Shown here piece by piece: positions 16,508-24,228 of a stretch of DNA of 27,964 nucleotides (position 1 is its first letter; each line of letters opens with the position of its first letter). Source of the stretch: DATESN01 sp035270785 (GTDB lineage Bacteria > Bacillota > Clostridia > Lachnospirales > Lachnospiraceae); NCBI GenBank assembly GCA_035270785.1, contig DATESN010000042.1, positions 1-27,964 on the forward strand, given 5' to 3'. A program made the translations under genes and the position numbers. Under the pieces are notes generated by a model, which was not told where the DNA came from, did no database searches, and worked only from the letters and a program-made list of their open reading frames with translations.

Positions 16508-17569
16508 ATGGTGGCAAATCATAAACCCAGACAAGCTAATTATGAATTACTAAGAATCATAGCAATGCTTATGATTATTACCCTTCACTATTTGGATAAG
16601 GGAGGAATTCTTCCGAAATTAAAAGGAGAACTAACCACTAGCGGTTATATGGCTTGGGGTCTGGAAGCGTTGTGTATCGTATCTGTGAATGTGTATGTTT
16701 TGATTAGTGGATATTTTGGAGTAGAAAGTACTAGCTTTTATCCGAAGAAAATAGGAAAGATTTGGGGTCAGGTCTTCTTTTATTCTGTGACCATTGCCAT
16801 TATTTCTATTTCGTTAGGAATTGTGCCCCTGTCTGCGTTGAATATCTATGTCATTGCAGGATATATCTTTCCAATTATTACAGAGCATTATTGGTTTGCA
16901 ACTTCCTATGTATTGCTATTTTTATTCATGCCGTTTTTGAATGCAGGAATCAAACAAATCAATAAAAAACAGTTTCAGTTTGTACTCCTTATGTTAATAG
17001 GACTACTATCCATTAGTAAGACAATCATTCCAATGACCCTACCCATTGATAATATGTATCATGTTGTTTGGTTTATTTGTCTGTATTTCATGGGTGCCTA
17101 TCTTAATATATATGGATTACGTATGTTACAAAATAAAATAATATGTCTTGTGATCTATCTAGGAAGTTCAACGGGAATCCTAATCACGGCATTGTTGATT
17201 CGAAAGATTTACAGGACGACAGGAAAGTTAGAAGGATTACTTGGATACAGTTATCATTATAATCATATTTTATGTTTACTTGGTGCCATTGGTCTGTTTG
17301 GATTGTTTGGACATCTTGTTCTTAAAGAAGGAAAAGTGGTAGAGATCATAGTAAAAGTTGCATCATGTACCTTTGGGGTATACTTAATTCACGAACATAG
17401 TAGTATTCGTAACCTCTGGCCAACTTGGTTTCAAACTGAAAAATATGCAGATACCCCATTCTTTTTATTACATTGGATTGTTACTGTGTGTAGTGTATTT
17501 ATTATTTGCACGTTTATCGAATACGTTAGGAGTGTAATATATGACAGACTCACGAATAAAATGGATTGA
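16508..17569 (+). CDS. Acyltransferase-3 family membrane protein
   Basis: Membrane sugar acetyltransferase. The 353-residue protein has about ten spans. The N-terminal signature RQANYELLRIIAMLMIITLH carries the conserved His at 27, and the second-span SVNVYVLISGYFG motif is typical of the clostridial/exopolysaccharide subgroup. An outer loop contains HYWFATSYVLLFLFMPFLN, also usual in this subgroup. The last span includes FGVYLIHEHS. The ribosome site is AGGA, spaced 7 bases. It overlaps the following acyltransferase gene by 29 bases, so the two are co-translated. The acceptor may be pseudaminic acid, since O-acetylated forms are known, or another sugar of the same glycan. Confidence 0.88.
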   Translation: MVANHKPRQANYELLRIIAMLMIITLHYLDKGGILPKLKGELTTSGYMAWGLEALCIVSVNVYVLISGYFGVESTSFYPKKIGKIWGQVFFYSVTIAIISISLGIVPLSALNIYVIAGYIFPIITEHYWFATSYVLLFLFMPFLNAGIKQINKKQFQFVLLMLIGLLSISKTIIPMTLPIDNMYHVVWFICLYFMGAYLNIYGLRMLQNKIICLVIYLGSSTGILITALLIRKIYRTTGKLEGLLGYSYHYNHILCLLGAIGLFGLFGHLVLKEGKVVEIIVKVASCTFGVYLIHEHSSIRNLWPTWFQTEKYADTPFFLLHWIVTVCSVFIICTFIEYVRSVIYDRLTNKMD

Positions 17570-18551
17570 TATGGCAAAAGGTCTTGGTATTATTTTAGTA
17601 ATTGTTGCCCATTTACAACCTACATTTTTCACCCAAGAGATTTATACTTTTCATATGCCTTTATTCTTTTTTCTTTCGGGTTATGTGTTTTCTGTGGAGC
17701 GATATAAGCTCTTGCCATTTATAAAGCGGAAAAGCAAGACTATTTTAGTCCCCTATTTTTTATTGGGAATTCCTATGATTTTGTTTACGTTCTTACAAAT
17801 GATCATGGATCACAAGGTGGAATCTCCTGGAGCATATGGAGCCGTAATCATAGCGTTTTTATTACAAAAAAAGCTTTGGACTATTTGGTTCTTAACCTGT
17901 TTATTTTTAACGAACCTTTTATTTTATTTTATTGCAAGAATGTTTAAAAGTAATTTAATGATACAAGGAATTGTCGTTTTGGCCTTTGCGAGCCTTGGAC
18001 TATACTATTATAGAAATGGTGGAACACCATTACTTTGGAATGTGGATGTTTGTTTAACGGCACTGCCATTTTTTTATGGAGGATATGTATTAAAAAATAT
18101 CCGTTCTGTTCAGACTCAAATCCTTCGAAATGATAAATTCAGTATCCTATATTTTATTTTGTTTTTAGCCATCAATGTTGCAACTGGAATATGGAACAAA
18201 TCTATTTCAGGACATGGATTAGAAATGTTTTACAATCAATATGCCTTTGAACCACTCACCTATTTATCCGCATTTTCCGGAATTTTGTGGATCATTATTT
18301 TATCCAAAGCACTTTACATAAAAGGAATCGCTTATCTAGGGAAACATTCACTGGTGTACTTTTCTTGGCATCAAGTAATGATGATTCCCCTATTGGATTG
18401 GTGCTTTCATGGATTGTCCATCTTTCAGGATCAGTCAGCCCCGATGAATGACGTGAGGGTGTTTGTATCAACCATTATAATCATTGCCATTTTAACTCCA
18501 GTGGATATGTTGATTAGAAGAACAAGATTAAAATGTATGGTAGGAGGATAA
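17541..18551 (+). CDS. Acyltransferase-3 family membrane protein (second of an overlapping pair)
   Basis: A 336-residue polytopic acyltransferase. RIKWIDMAKGLGIILVIVAH holds the conserved His (24), and HMPLFFFLSGYVFS (about 40-53) is the second signature. It belongs to the short 'fucose 4-O-acetylase-like' branch of the family (WIDMAKG start), unlike its upstream neighbour, which has the exopolysaccharide-type NYELLRIIAM start. The two may therefore acetylate different positions or sugars. The ATG at 17541 has AGGAG 8 bases upstream, inside the previous gene. It ends 4 bases before the next start, with that gene's AGGAGG overlapping the 3' end. No SGNH domain. Confidence 0.88.
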   Translation: MTDSRIKWIDMAKGLGIILVIVAHLQPTFFTQEIYTFHMPLFFFLSGYVFSVERYKLLPFIKRKSKTILVPYFLLGIPMILFTFLQMIMDHKVESPGAYGAVIIAFLLQKKLWTIWFLTCLFLTNLLFYFIARMFKSNLMIQGIVVLAFASLGLYYYRNGGTPLLWNVDVCLTALPFFYGGYVLKNIRSVQTQILRNDKFSILYFILFLAINVATGIWNKSISGHGLEMFYNQYAFEPLTYLSAFSGILWIIILSKALYIKGIAYLGKHSLVYFSWHQVMMIPLLDWCFHGLSIFQDQSAPMNDVRVFVSTIIIIAILTPVDMLIRRTRLKCMVGG

Positions 18552-18555
18552 ATGG

Positions 18556-20280
18556 ATGAGTATAGAAACAGTAAAAAGTGAGTATTCCATAAGAAAACAA
18601 GATATCCTTTTTGGTATGGTGGCTATCTTTGTTCTTGGAATCATGATCTGGAAGTGCCCATTTGGGTATGGCGGAAATGATGAAGCCTTTTATCTGACAA
18701 TCCCACACCGCCTAACGAAAGGTGACGCTCTTTTATCCCAGGAATGGCATTTGTCTCAACTAGGTGGGTTTTTACTTTATCCCCTTGTAAAGATATACCT
18801 GTGGATGGTAGGAACAACGGATGGAATCATTTTAAACTTTCGATACTTGTATGTGCTATTCCAAGGAATGGTCACTGTGGTTCTCTATTATCATCTTAGA
18901 AAATATCAAATAGGAGGTGTGGTAGCCTCTTTGTTATTTTTAATCTTTTGTCCCTATGACATTATGGCAATTTGTTATAATACAATGGGACTTGCAAGTG
19001 TAGCACTTATTAGTGTAATACTTGGTACCATGGAAGTGTTTCGTAAGAAAAGAATCATCATCAGTGGAATGTTATTAGCGGTATCTATTTTGTGCAATCC
19101 CTATATGCTGATTGTTTATGGAATGTATATCATTGTTGTATTGGGATTTATCATTGTAAAAAAGAAGCATGTTGCTTTTTCTCTGCAATCTTTTTGTTAC
19201 TTAACTATGGGAGCAGGGGTAGTAGCAGTACTATTTCTTACATTTGTATTAAGTAGGGCGAACATGGGGGATATTATGAAGAATCTTCCCCTTATGTTAC
19301 AAGATCCAGAACATAAAACCCAATCTTTCAAGTGGATTATCTATCTTTATGTGGATAGCTTTAGGCAAATTTATAAGTATTTTTTACTTGTTTGGATGAT
19401 ACTACTTGCTATGATATGTCTTGATAAGGGCAGAATAAAAAGAAGAGCATGGTATTTTAGTATCATGGCAGTAAGTGTAGTATGGTGCATTCTTGGATTT
19501 GTACCAACTATGAACGCAAGCTATAACTTTATTATGGTTCCCATTGGATTTGCAGGATTAGTGGCTTTTTTATTGACAAATCATAAGAATAGTAATCTGT
19601 TTATATGGGGATGGATATTGGGAGTTTGTTATTCCTTTGCTATGAACGCATCCTCCAATCAGGCAATGTATGCAATATCAATGGCATTTCCCGTGGTTGC
19701 AATAACGAGCGTTATCCTTATTTCGGAATTTTTAAAAGAATATTTGGAAGAATATAATAATGACAGAAATATTGCAAAGAACATACTAATCGGTACGATT
19801 TCTCTATTATTTATAGTACAACTTTTCACCCAGGTTGCAGTGAAGATCAGCCATACATTCTGGGAGCCATCCATAAAGAACTTAACGGCAGTCATGGAAG
19901 ATGGACCTAAAAGCGGATTAAGGACGACACCAGAAAAACAGAAGGAATATCAACAATTAATAGAAGACTTAAAGGCGTATCAAGGAAAATCAGGCACCAT
20001 TCTTTTTTTCACAGAAAGTACGTGGTGTTATCTTTATGTAGATATGGATTATGGAACATTTTCCGCTTGGTCATCCCTCACCTGGATTGATGAGAAAACA
20101 GAAGATATTATGGGAAGATGGCTCTCTTACTATAAGGCGCATCCAGAGAAAATACCAGATTACATCTATGTTCCAAGGCTTGAAAGAAAGATGGAAGAGC
20201 TGGAGCAATTAACCAATCATTATGAATATACTATGACAGAAACAGCGGTTGGATATCACCTTAGAAGACAACAAAACTAG
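18556..20280 (+). CDS. Polytopic membrane protein, probable GT-C-type glycosyltransferase
   Basis: A 574-residue membrane protein of no family I can name with certainty. After the first span (about 18-36) the outer loop reads GYGGNDEAFYLTIPHRL (Asp42, Glu43), followed by GDALLSQEWHLSQLGGFLLYP. This is the layout of ArnT/PMT-like GT-C enzymes, where an acidic pair sits before a short His-containing loop. Several more spans follow, then an outer C-terminal domain of about 120 residues with FFTESTWCYLYVDMDYGTFSAW. AGGAGG is spaced 8 bases before the ATG; an ATG at 18552 is out of frame and leads nowhere. It sits between the acyltransferase pair and the wecE-like gene. Confidence 0.65.
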   Translation: MSIETVKSEYSIRKQDILFGMVAIFVLGIMIWKCPFGYGGNDEAFYLTIPHRLTKGDALLSQEWHLSQLGGFLLYPLVKIYLWMVGTTDGIILNFRYLYVLFQGMVTVVLYYHLRKYQIGGVVASLLFLIFCPYDIMAICYNTMGLASVALISVILGTMEVFRKKRIIISGMLLAVSILCNPYMLIVYGMYIIVVLGFIIVKKKHVAFSLQSFCYLTMGAGVVAVLFLTFVLSRANMGDIMKNLPLMLQDPEHKTQSFKWIIYLYVDSFRQIYKYFLLVWMILLAMICLDKGRIKRRAWYFSIMAVSVVWCILGFVPTMNASYNFIMVPIGFAGLVAFLLTNHKNSNLFIWGWILGVCYSFAMNASSNQAMYAISMAFPVVAITSVILISEFLKEYLEEYNNDRNIAKNILIGTISLLFIVQLFTQVAVKISHTFWEPSIKNLTAVMEDGPKSGLRTTPEKQKEYQQLIEDLKAYQGKSGTILFFTESTWCYLYVDMDYGTFSAWSSLTWIDEKTEDIMGRWLSYYKAHPEKIPDYIYVPRLERKMEELEQLTNHYEYTMTETAVGYHLRRQQN

Positions 20281-20299
20281 ATACAAAACTGGTAAAAAG

Positions 20300-20308
20300 T
20301 GTTATAGT
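20300..20308 (+). promoter_or_regulatory. Possible internal extended -10 before the wecE-like gene
   Basis: TGTTATAGT fits an extended -10 in the 68-base gap before the transaminase gene, but the -35 position 17 bases upstream shows no match. It is one of the few gaps in the array, so an internal start for the second sugar module is possible. Confidence 0.25.
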
Positions 20309-20348
20309 TATATATTATGCCAACTAATTTACTAAGACAGGAGTCAAA

Positions 20349-21479
20349 ATGATAGCATTTAATGTACCTCCCTATACTGGAAAAGAAATAGAATATATAA
20401 AACAAACGGTAGAAAATCAAAAGATATGTGGGGATGGCCCCTTTACTAAAAAATGTGACCAGTGGTTAGAAGATAAAACGGGAACAAAAAAATGCCTACT
20501 CACCACTTCCTGCACACATGCAACGGAATTAGCAGCACTTCTTCTAAATATCAAAGAGGGAGATGAAGTAATTATGCCGTCCTTTACCTTTGTATCTACG
20601 GCAGATGCCTTTGTTCTCCGTGGTGCTACGGTAGTATTTGTGGATATAAGACCAGATACTATGAATATGGATGAGACTTTAATAGAAGCTGCCATTACAG
20701 AAAAAACAAAGGTCATTGTTCCTGTTCATTACGCAGGGGTAGCTTGTGAGATGGATACGATCATGGATATTGCAAAAAAACACAACCTTATGGTTGTGGA
20801 AGACGCAGCCCAAGGGATCATGTCAGAATACAAAGGACAAGCACTAGGTACCTTTGGAGAATTTGGATGTTTTAGTTTTCATGAGACAAAAAATTATAGC
20901 ATGGGTGAAGGTGGAGCCATCTTAATTCGGGATGAGAAATATATTGAAGATGCTGAGATCATAAGGGAAAAGGGAACGAATAGAAGTAAATTTTTTCGTG
21001 GTCAAGTTGATAAATATACATGGATGAATTATGGTTCTTCTTATTTGCCAAGTGATATGAATGCAGCATACCTTTTTGCCCAACTAGAACTTGCAGATGT
21101 CATTAATCAAAAAAGACTAGACATATGGAATCAGTATCATGAAGCATTAAAGCCCTTAGCAAAAATGGGCCTCATAGACATTCCCTTTATTCCAAAAGAA
21201 TGTACGCACAATGCACATATGTATTATATAAAGACTAAAGACATAGAAGAAAGAACGGCATTGATTCAGTTTCTAAAAGACAATGATATTGTTGCACCCT
21301 TCCATTATGTTCCACTCCACAGCGCTCCAGCAGGAATTAAGTTTGGACGTTTTCACGGAGAAGATCGCTACACAACAAGGGAAAGTGAACGCCTATTAAG
21401 ACTTCCACTTTTCTATGCATTAACGTCAGACCAGGTGATTACTATTATTGGAAAGATTAAGGAGTTTTATAGAGTATGA
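20349..21479 (+). CDS. wecE: dTDP-4-amino-4,6-dideoxygalactose transaminase
   Basis: PLP aminotransferase that aminates dTDP-4-keto-6-deoxy-D-glucose to dTDP-Fuc4N. As far as I can recall the E. coli WecE/RffA sequence, identity is strikingly high over long blocks: GDEVIMPSFTFVSTADAFVLRGA (71-93), VDIRPDTMN, KVIVPVHYAGVACEMDTIM (121-139), VVEDAAQG, CFSFHETKNYS with the PLP lysine at 181 (same number as E. coli), EKGTNRSKFFRGQVDKYTW, and HGEDRYTTRESERLLRLPLFY. Length (376) is normal. dTDP-4-keto-6-deoxyglucose would have to come from RmlA/RmlB encoded elsewhere. No WecD-type acetyltransferase is adjacent. The ribosome site is AGGAG, and the stop overlaps the next start (ATGA). Confidence 0.93.
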   Translation: MIAFNVPPYTGKEIEYIKQTVENQKICGDGPFTKKCDQWLEDKTGTKKCLLTTSCTHATELAALLLNIKEGDEVIMPSFTFVSTADAFVLRGATVVFVDIRPDTMNMDETLIEAAITEKTKVIVPVHYAGVACEMDTIMDIAKKHNLMVVEDAAQGIMSEYKGQALGTFGEFGCFSFHETKNYSMGEGGAILIRDEKYIEDAEIIREKGTNRSKFFRGQVDKYTWMNYGSSYLPSDMNAAYLFAQLELADVINQKRLDIWNQYHEALKPLAKMGLIDIPFIPKECTHNAHMYYIKTKDIEERTALIQFLKDNDIVAPFHYVPLHSAPAGIKFGRFHGEDRYTTRESERLLRLPLFYALTSDQVITIIGKIKEFYRV

Positions 21480-23281
21480 TTTTGTTAAGGAAACATTTAA
21501 AAGGTGTGGATACTCTTCTTGTTCTTTTGGGTACCATTCTCTTTGGCATTGGGTTAGCGTATTTTGTAGATTATTACTATGATATCAATGATGACTTACT
21601 AATGAAAGATATTCTAGCAGGGGTCTATACAGGTTCACCTAGTGGCTATAATATTCAGATGTTATATCCACTTAGTAAGTTGATTAGTCTTTTTTATGCC
21701 ATTGATCCAAATGTTTCATGGTATGGCTTGTTTTTGTGTGGTGGTCATCTTCTATGTATTTTTCTAATTGGGAAAAGACTTGTGACAGTAACGGATATAT
21801 ATTGGAAGAAGATTCTTTTATTACTTGTAGAATATTTTATTTTATTAGGTGCGTTACTATATGAACTTACCTTTATACAATACACTATTTCCTGTGGATT
21901 ATTTGCAGCAACAGGAGCTTTTTGGTTTTACACCTCGGATGACTCCTTATCCATAGGGCAATTTTTAAAAGAAAATAGCATTAGTATTTTACTGGTTATT
22001 ATCGCCTTTTATATGAGAACAGAGATGCTACTACTGGTATTTCCACTTATTTGTGTTTTGGGTTTTTGTAAATGGAGTCTTTCTTTTTCAAAAGAAAGTA
22101 ATTTGAAATATGTTGTAGTAATTGGTTCCATTTTACTTGGAATGGGTATTGGTTTACTATCTAATCACATAGCTTATGGGGAAAAATCCTGGAGAAATTT
22201 CAATGAATTATTTGATAGTCGTACAGAGATCTATGATTTTCTAGATATCCCAAATACAGAGTACGATGAAAATAAAGAGATTTATCAACAGGTAGGATTA
22301 TCTCCATCCGAATATGTGCTCATACAAAATTATAATTACATCCTAGATAAATCCATTAATCACAAGATGCTACAACAAATAGAAAATCTATATAAAGAGT
22401 CTGGAGTTAGTTATTTCAAACTTGACTCGATGAAAGGTCTACAGACAGTTAAATATCGCCTCACCCACAAAATGGATGCACCCTGGGTTTATCTAGTATG
22501 GGTATGTTATTTTGCGATAGCGATAGTTATGATTATGAATAAAAGATGGAGTTTCCTATGGAAGATTTCATTGCTCTTTGGCGCACGTAGTATTTCGTGG
22601 ATGTATATCATAATGCGGGCAAGAGTACTTCCTCGCATTACCGTTCCTTTGTATCTAGTAGAGTTTTCAATATTAGTGGCCATACTTCTAATGGAATGTA
22701 AGGATATTGCAAAAGACAATAAGCCCCTTTATCGTAGGTTTTTTCCTGTCATGGTGTCGTCTATGTTGTGCATATTGGCACTAGGATCACTTACTAAGGT
22801 GATACCAAAAGTGCAAGAAGAACAAGTGCGGCGAAATGTAATAAACAAAGAATGGCAGTCCATGCAAGCTTACTGCAGGAAAAATCCTGAAAACCTATAT
22901 TTATTAGATTGCTATTCTACCGTAAAATATTCAGAAAAGATGTTTGTGGATGTAAATAATGACTTGGCTAATTATCAGTATGCCGGTGGATGGGCATGCA
23001 AAAGCCCCATTGAAGTGCAGAAACTAAAGGTGTTTGGTATCACCGAAGTGGAAACTGATTTATATGAAAAAGAGAACCTGTTCTTTATTTCTTATGGTTC
23101 TAGAAGTGTTGATTGGCTCAAAGTATATTATAGAACCAAAGGGATTACTGTTGAAATAATAAGTGTTGATACCATTCCATTTGAAAGTAATGACACTTAT
23201 GAAATATATCAAGTAAAAAAAATAAAACAGATAAGACAAATCATACCGCTATATCAGAAAGAGAGGAACGATGTTAATTAG
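21476..23281 (+). CDS. Polytopic membrane protein, probable GT-C-type glycosyltransferase (paralogue 2)
   Basis: A 601-residue paralogue of the protein at 12939-14645, with the same order of elements: first span (about 13-31), YDINDDLLMKDILAG in the outer loop (Asp39, Asp40), SWYGLFL in the second span, an outer loop IYDFLDIPNTEYDENKEIYQ around 255-275, a later 'FGARSISWMYIIMRARVLPRIT' stretch (paralogue: FGGRMITWIYIIYGGRYPVRIT), and a C-terminal soluble part with KSP. I do not know an official family name. It is translationally coupled to wecE by the ATGA overlap and overlaps the next gene by 11 bases, so it belongs to the 4-amino-sugar module. If paralogue 1 serves the pseudaminic acid branch, paralogue 2 may serve the Fuc4N branch. 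Confidence 0.65.
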   Translation: MILLRKHLKGVDTLLVLLGTILFGIGLAYFVDYYYDINDDLLMKDILAGVYTGSPSGYNIQMLYPLSKLISLFYAIDPNVSWYGLFLCGGHLLCIFLIGKRLVTVTDIYWKKILLLLVEYFILLGALLYELTFIQYTISCGLFAATGAFWFYTSDDSLSIGQFLKENSISILLVIIAFYMRTEMLLLVFPLICVLGFCKWSLSFSKESNLKYVVVIGSILLGMGIGLLSNHIAYGEKSWRNFNELFDSRTEIYDFLDIPNTEYDENKEIYQQVGLSPSEYVLIQNYNYILDKSINHKMLQQIENLYKESGVSYFKLDSMKGLQTVKYRLTHKMDAPWVYLVWVCYFAIAIVMIMNKRWSFLWKISLLFGARSISWMYIIMRARVLPRITVPLYLVEFSILVAILLMECKDIAKDNKPLYRRFFPVMVSSMLCILALGSLTKVIPKVQEEQVRRNVINKEWQSMQAYCRKNPENLYLLDCYSTVKYSEKMFVDVNNDLANYQYAGGWACKSPIEVQKLKVFGITEVETDLYEKENLFFISYGSRSVDWLKVYYRTKGITVEIISVDTIPFESNDTYEIYQVKKIKQIRQIIPLYQKERNDVN

Positions 23282-24218
23282 AGTTCAAACAGTCAGTTTT
23301 GTAATTCCATGTTATAAATCAGCGCTTAGTATTGGACATGTGGTATCTGAAATTCAAGAAACCATGAATGGAATGAATCAATACAAATATGAAATCATTT
23401 TAGTCAACGACTACTCTCCAGACGATACATTTGAAGTGATCAGTCAATTATGTAAAACATATCCCAATATAATTGGGATTAATTTTGCCAAGAACTTTGG
23501 ACAGCATGCAGCATTAATGGCCGGGTTTCATTATGTAAACGGGGATATCGTGGTTTGTTTGGATGATGATGGACAAACTCCAGCCAATGAAGTTGGCAAA
23601 CTTCTTGCATCTTTGGAACAAGGAAATGATGTTGTCTATGGGAAATACATAAATAAACAACATTCGACTTTTCGTAATTTCGGAAGTAAGTTAAATGATT
23701 TAATGACTCGCTTTATGCTTGGAAAACCAAAAGACCTTTTTCTTTCTAGTTATTTTTGTGCAAAAAGATTTGTCATTGACAATATAGTGTTGTATGAAAA
23801 CTCTTATCCATACGTAGTTGGACTTGTCCTTCGGGCAACAAAAAATATAGGCAATGTAGAAGTAATTCATAGAGAACGGGAATTAGGAACCTCTGGATAT
23901 ACTATGAAAAAACTGATGGGTTTATGGTTTAATGGATTCACCGCTTTTTCCATAAAGCCTCTTCGCATAGCAACCATAGTTGGAACAACTTGTGCGGCAG
24001 CAGGTTTTTTATATGGAATCTATACCATCATTAAAAAGATGATTAATCCGGATGTTATGATGGGATTTAGCTCTCTTATGGCGGGACTTATGTTTGTTGG
24101 TGGAATGATTATGATCATGCTAGGATTAATCGGGGAATATATAGGAAGAATCTATATCAGTATTAATAATTCGCCACAATATGTTATTAGGGAAACCGTA
24201 GAATCTAAGAAGAACTGA
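23271..24218 (+). CDS. ArnC/DPM1-like polyprenyl-phosphate glycosyltransferase
   Basis: Family 2 glycosyltransferase that would attach a sugar to undecaprenyl phosphate on the inner membrane face. The 315-residue protein has SFVIPCYKSA (9-18), EIILVNDYSPDDT (41-53), AKNFGQHAALMAGF (73-86) and the catalytic region CLDDDGQTPANE (96-107; the DDDxQ-P-E motif of the DPM1/GtrB group). Two C-terminal spans (about 238-257 and 272-296) end in GEYIGRIYISINNSPQYVIRE, the usual tail of GtrB/ArnC/CsbB proteins. The start is GAGG only 4 bases before the ATG, so initiation may depend on coupling with the overlapping upstream gene. The neighbouring wecE-like transaminase suggests the donor could be dTDP-Fuc4N or its N-acyl form; this is inference. 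Confidence 0.88.
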   Translation: MLIRVQTVSFVIPCYKSALSIGHVVSEIQETMNGMNQYKYEIILVNDYSPDDTFEVISQLCKTYPNIIGINFAKNFGQHAALMAGFHYVNGDIVVCLDDDGQTPANEVGKLLASLEQGNDVVYGKYINKQHSTFRNFGSKLNDLMTRFMLGKPKDLFLSSYFCAKRFVIDNIVLYENSYPYVVGLVLRATKNIGNVEVIHRERELGTSGYTMKKLMGLWFNGFTAFSIKPLRIATIVGTTCAAAGFLYGIYTIIKKMINPDVMMGFSSLMAGLMFVGGMIMIMLGLIGEYIGRIYISINNSPQYVIRETVESKKN

Positions 24219-24228
24219 GGAAGACAAA

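Noticed and set aside
20349..21479. Calling this gene a second pseC
   Set aside because: Its conserved blocks and Lys181 match WecE/RffA closely and differ from the PseC at 8270-9469.
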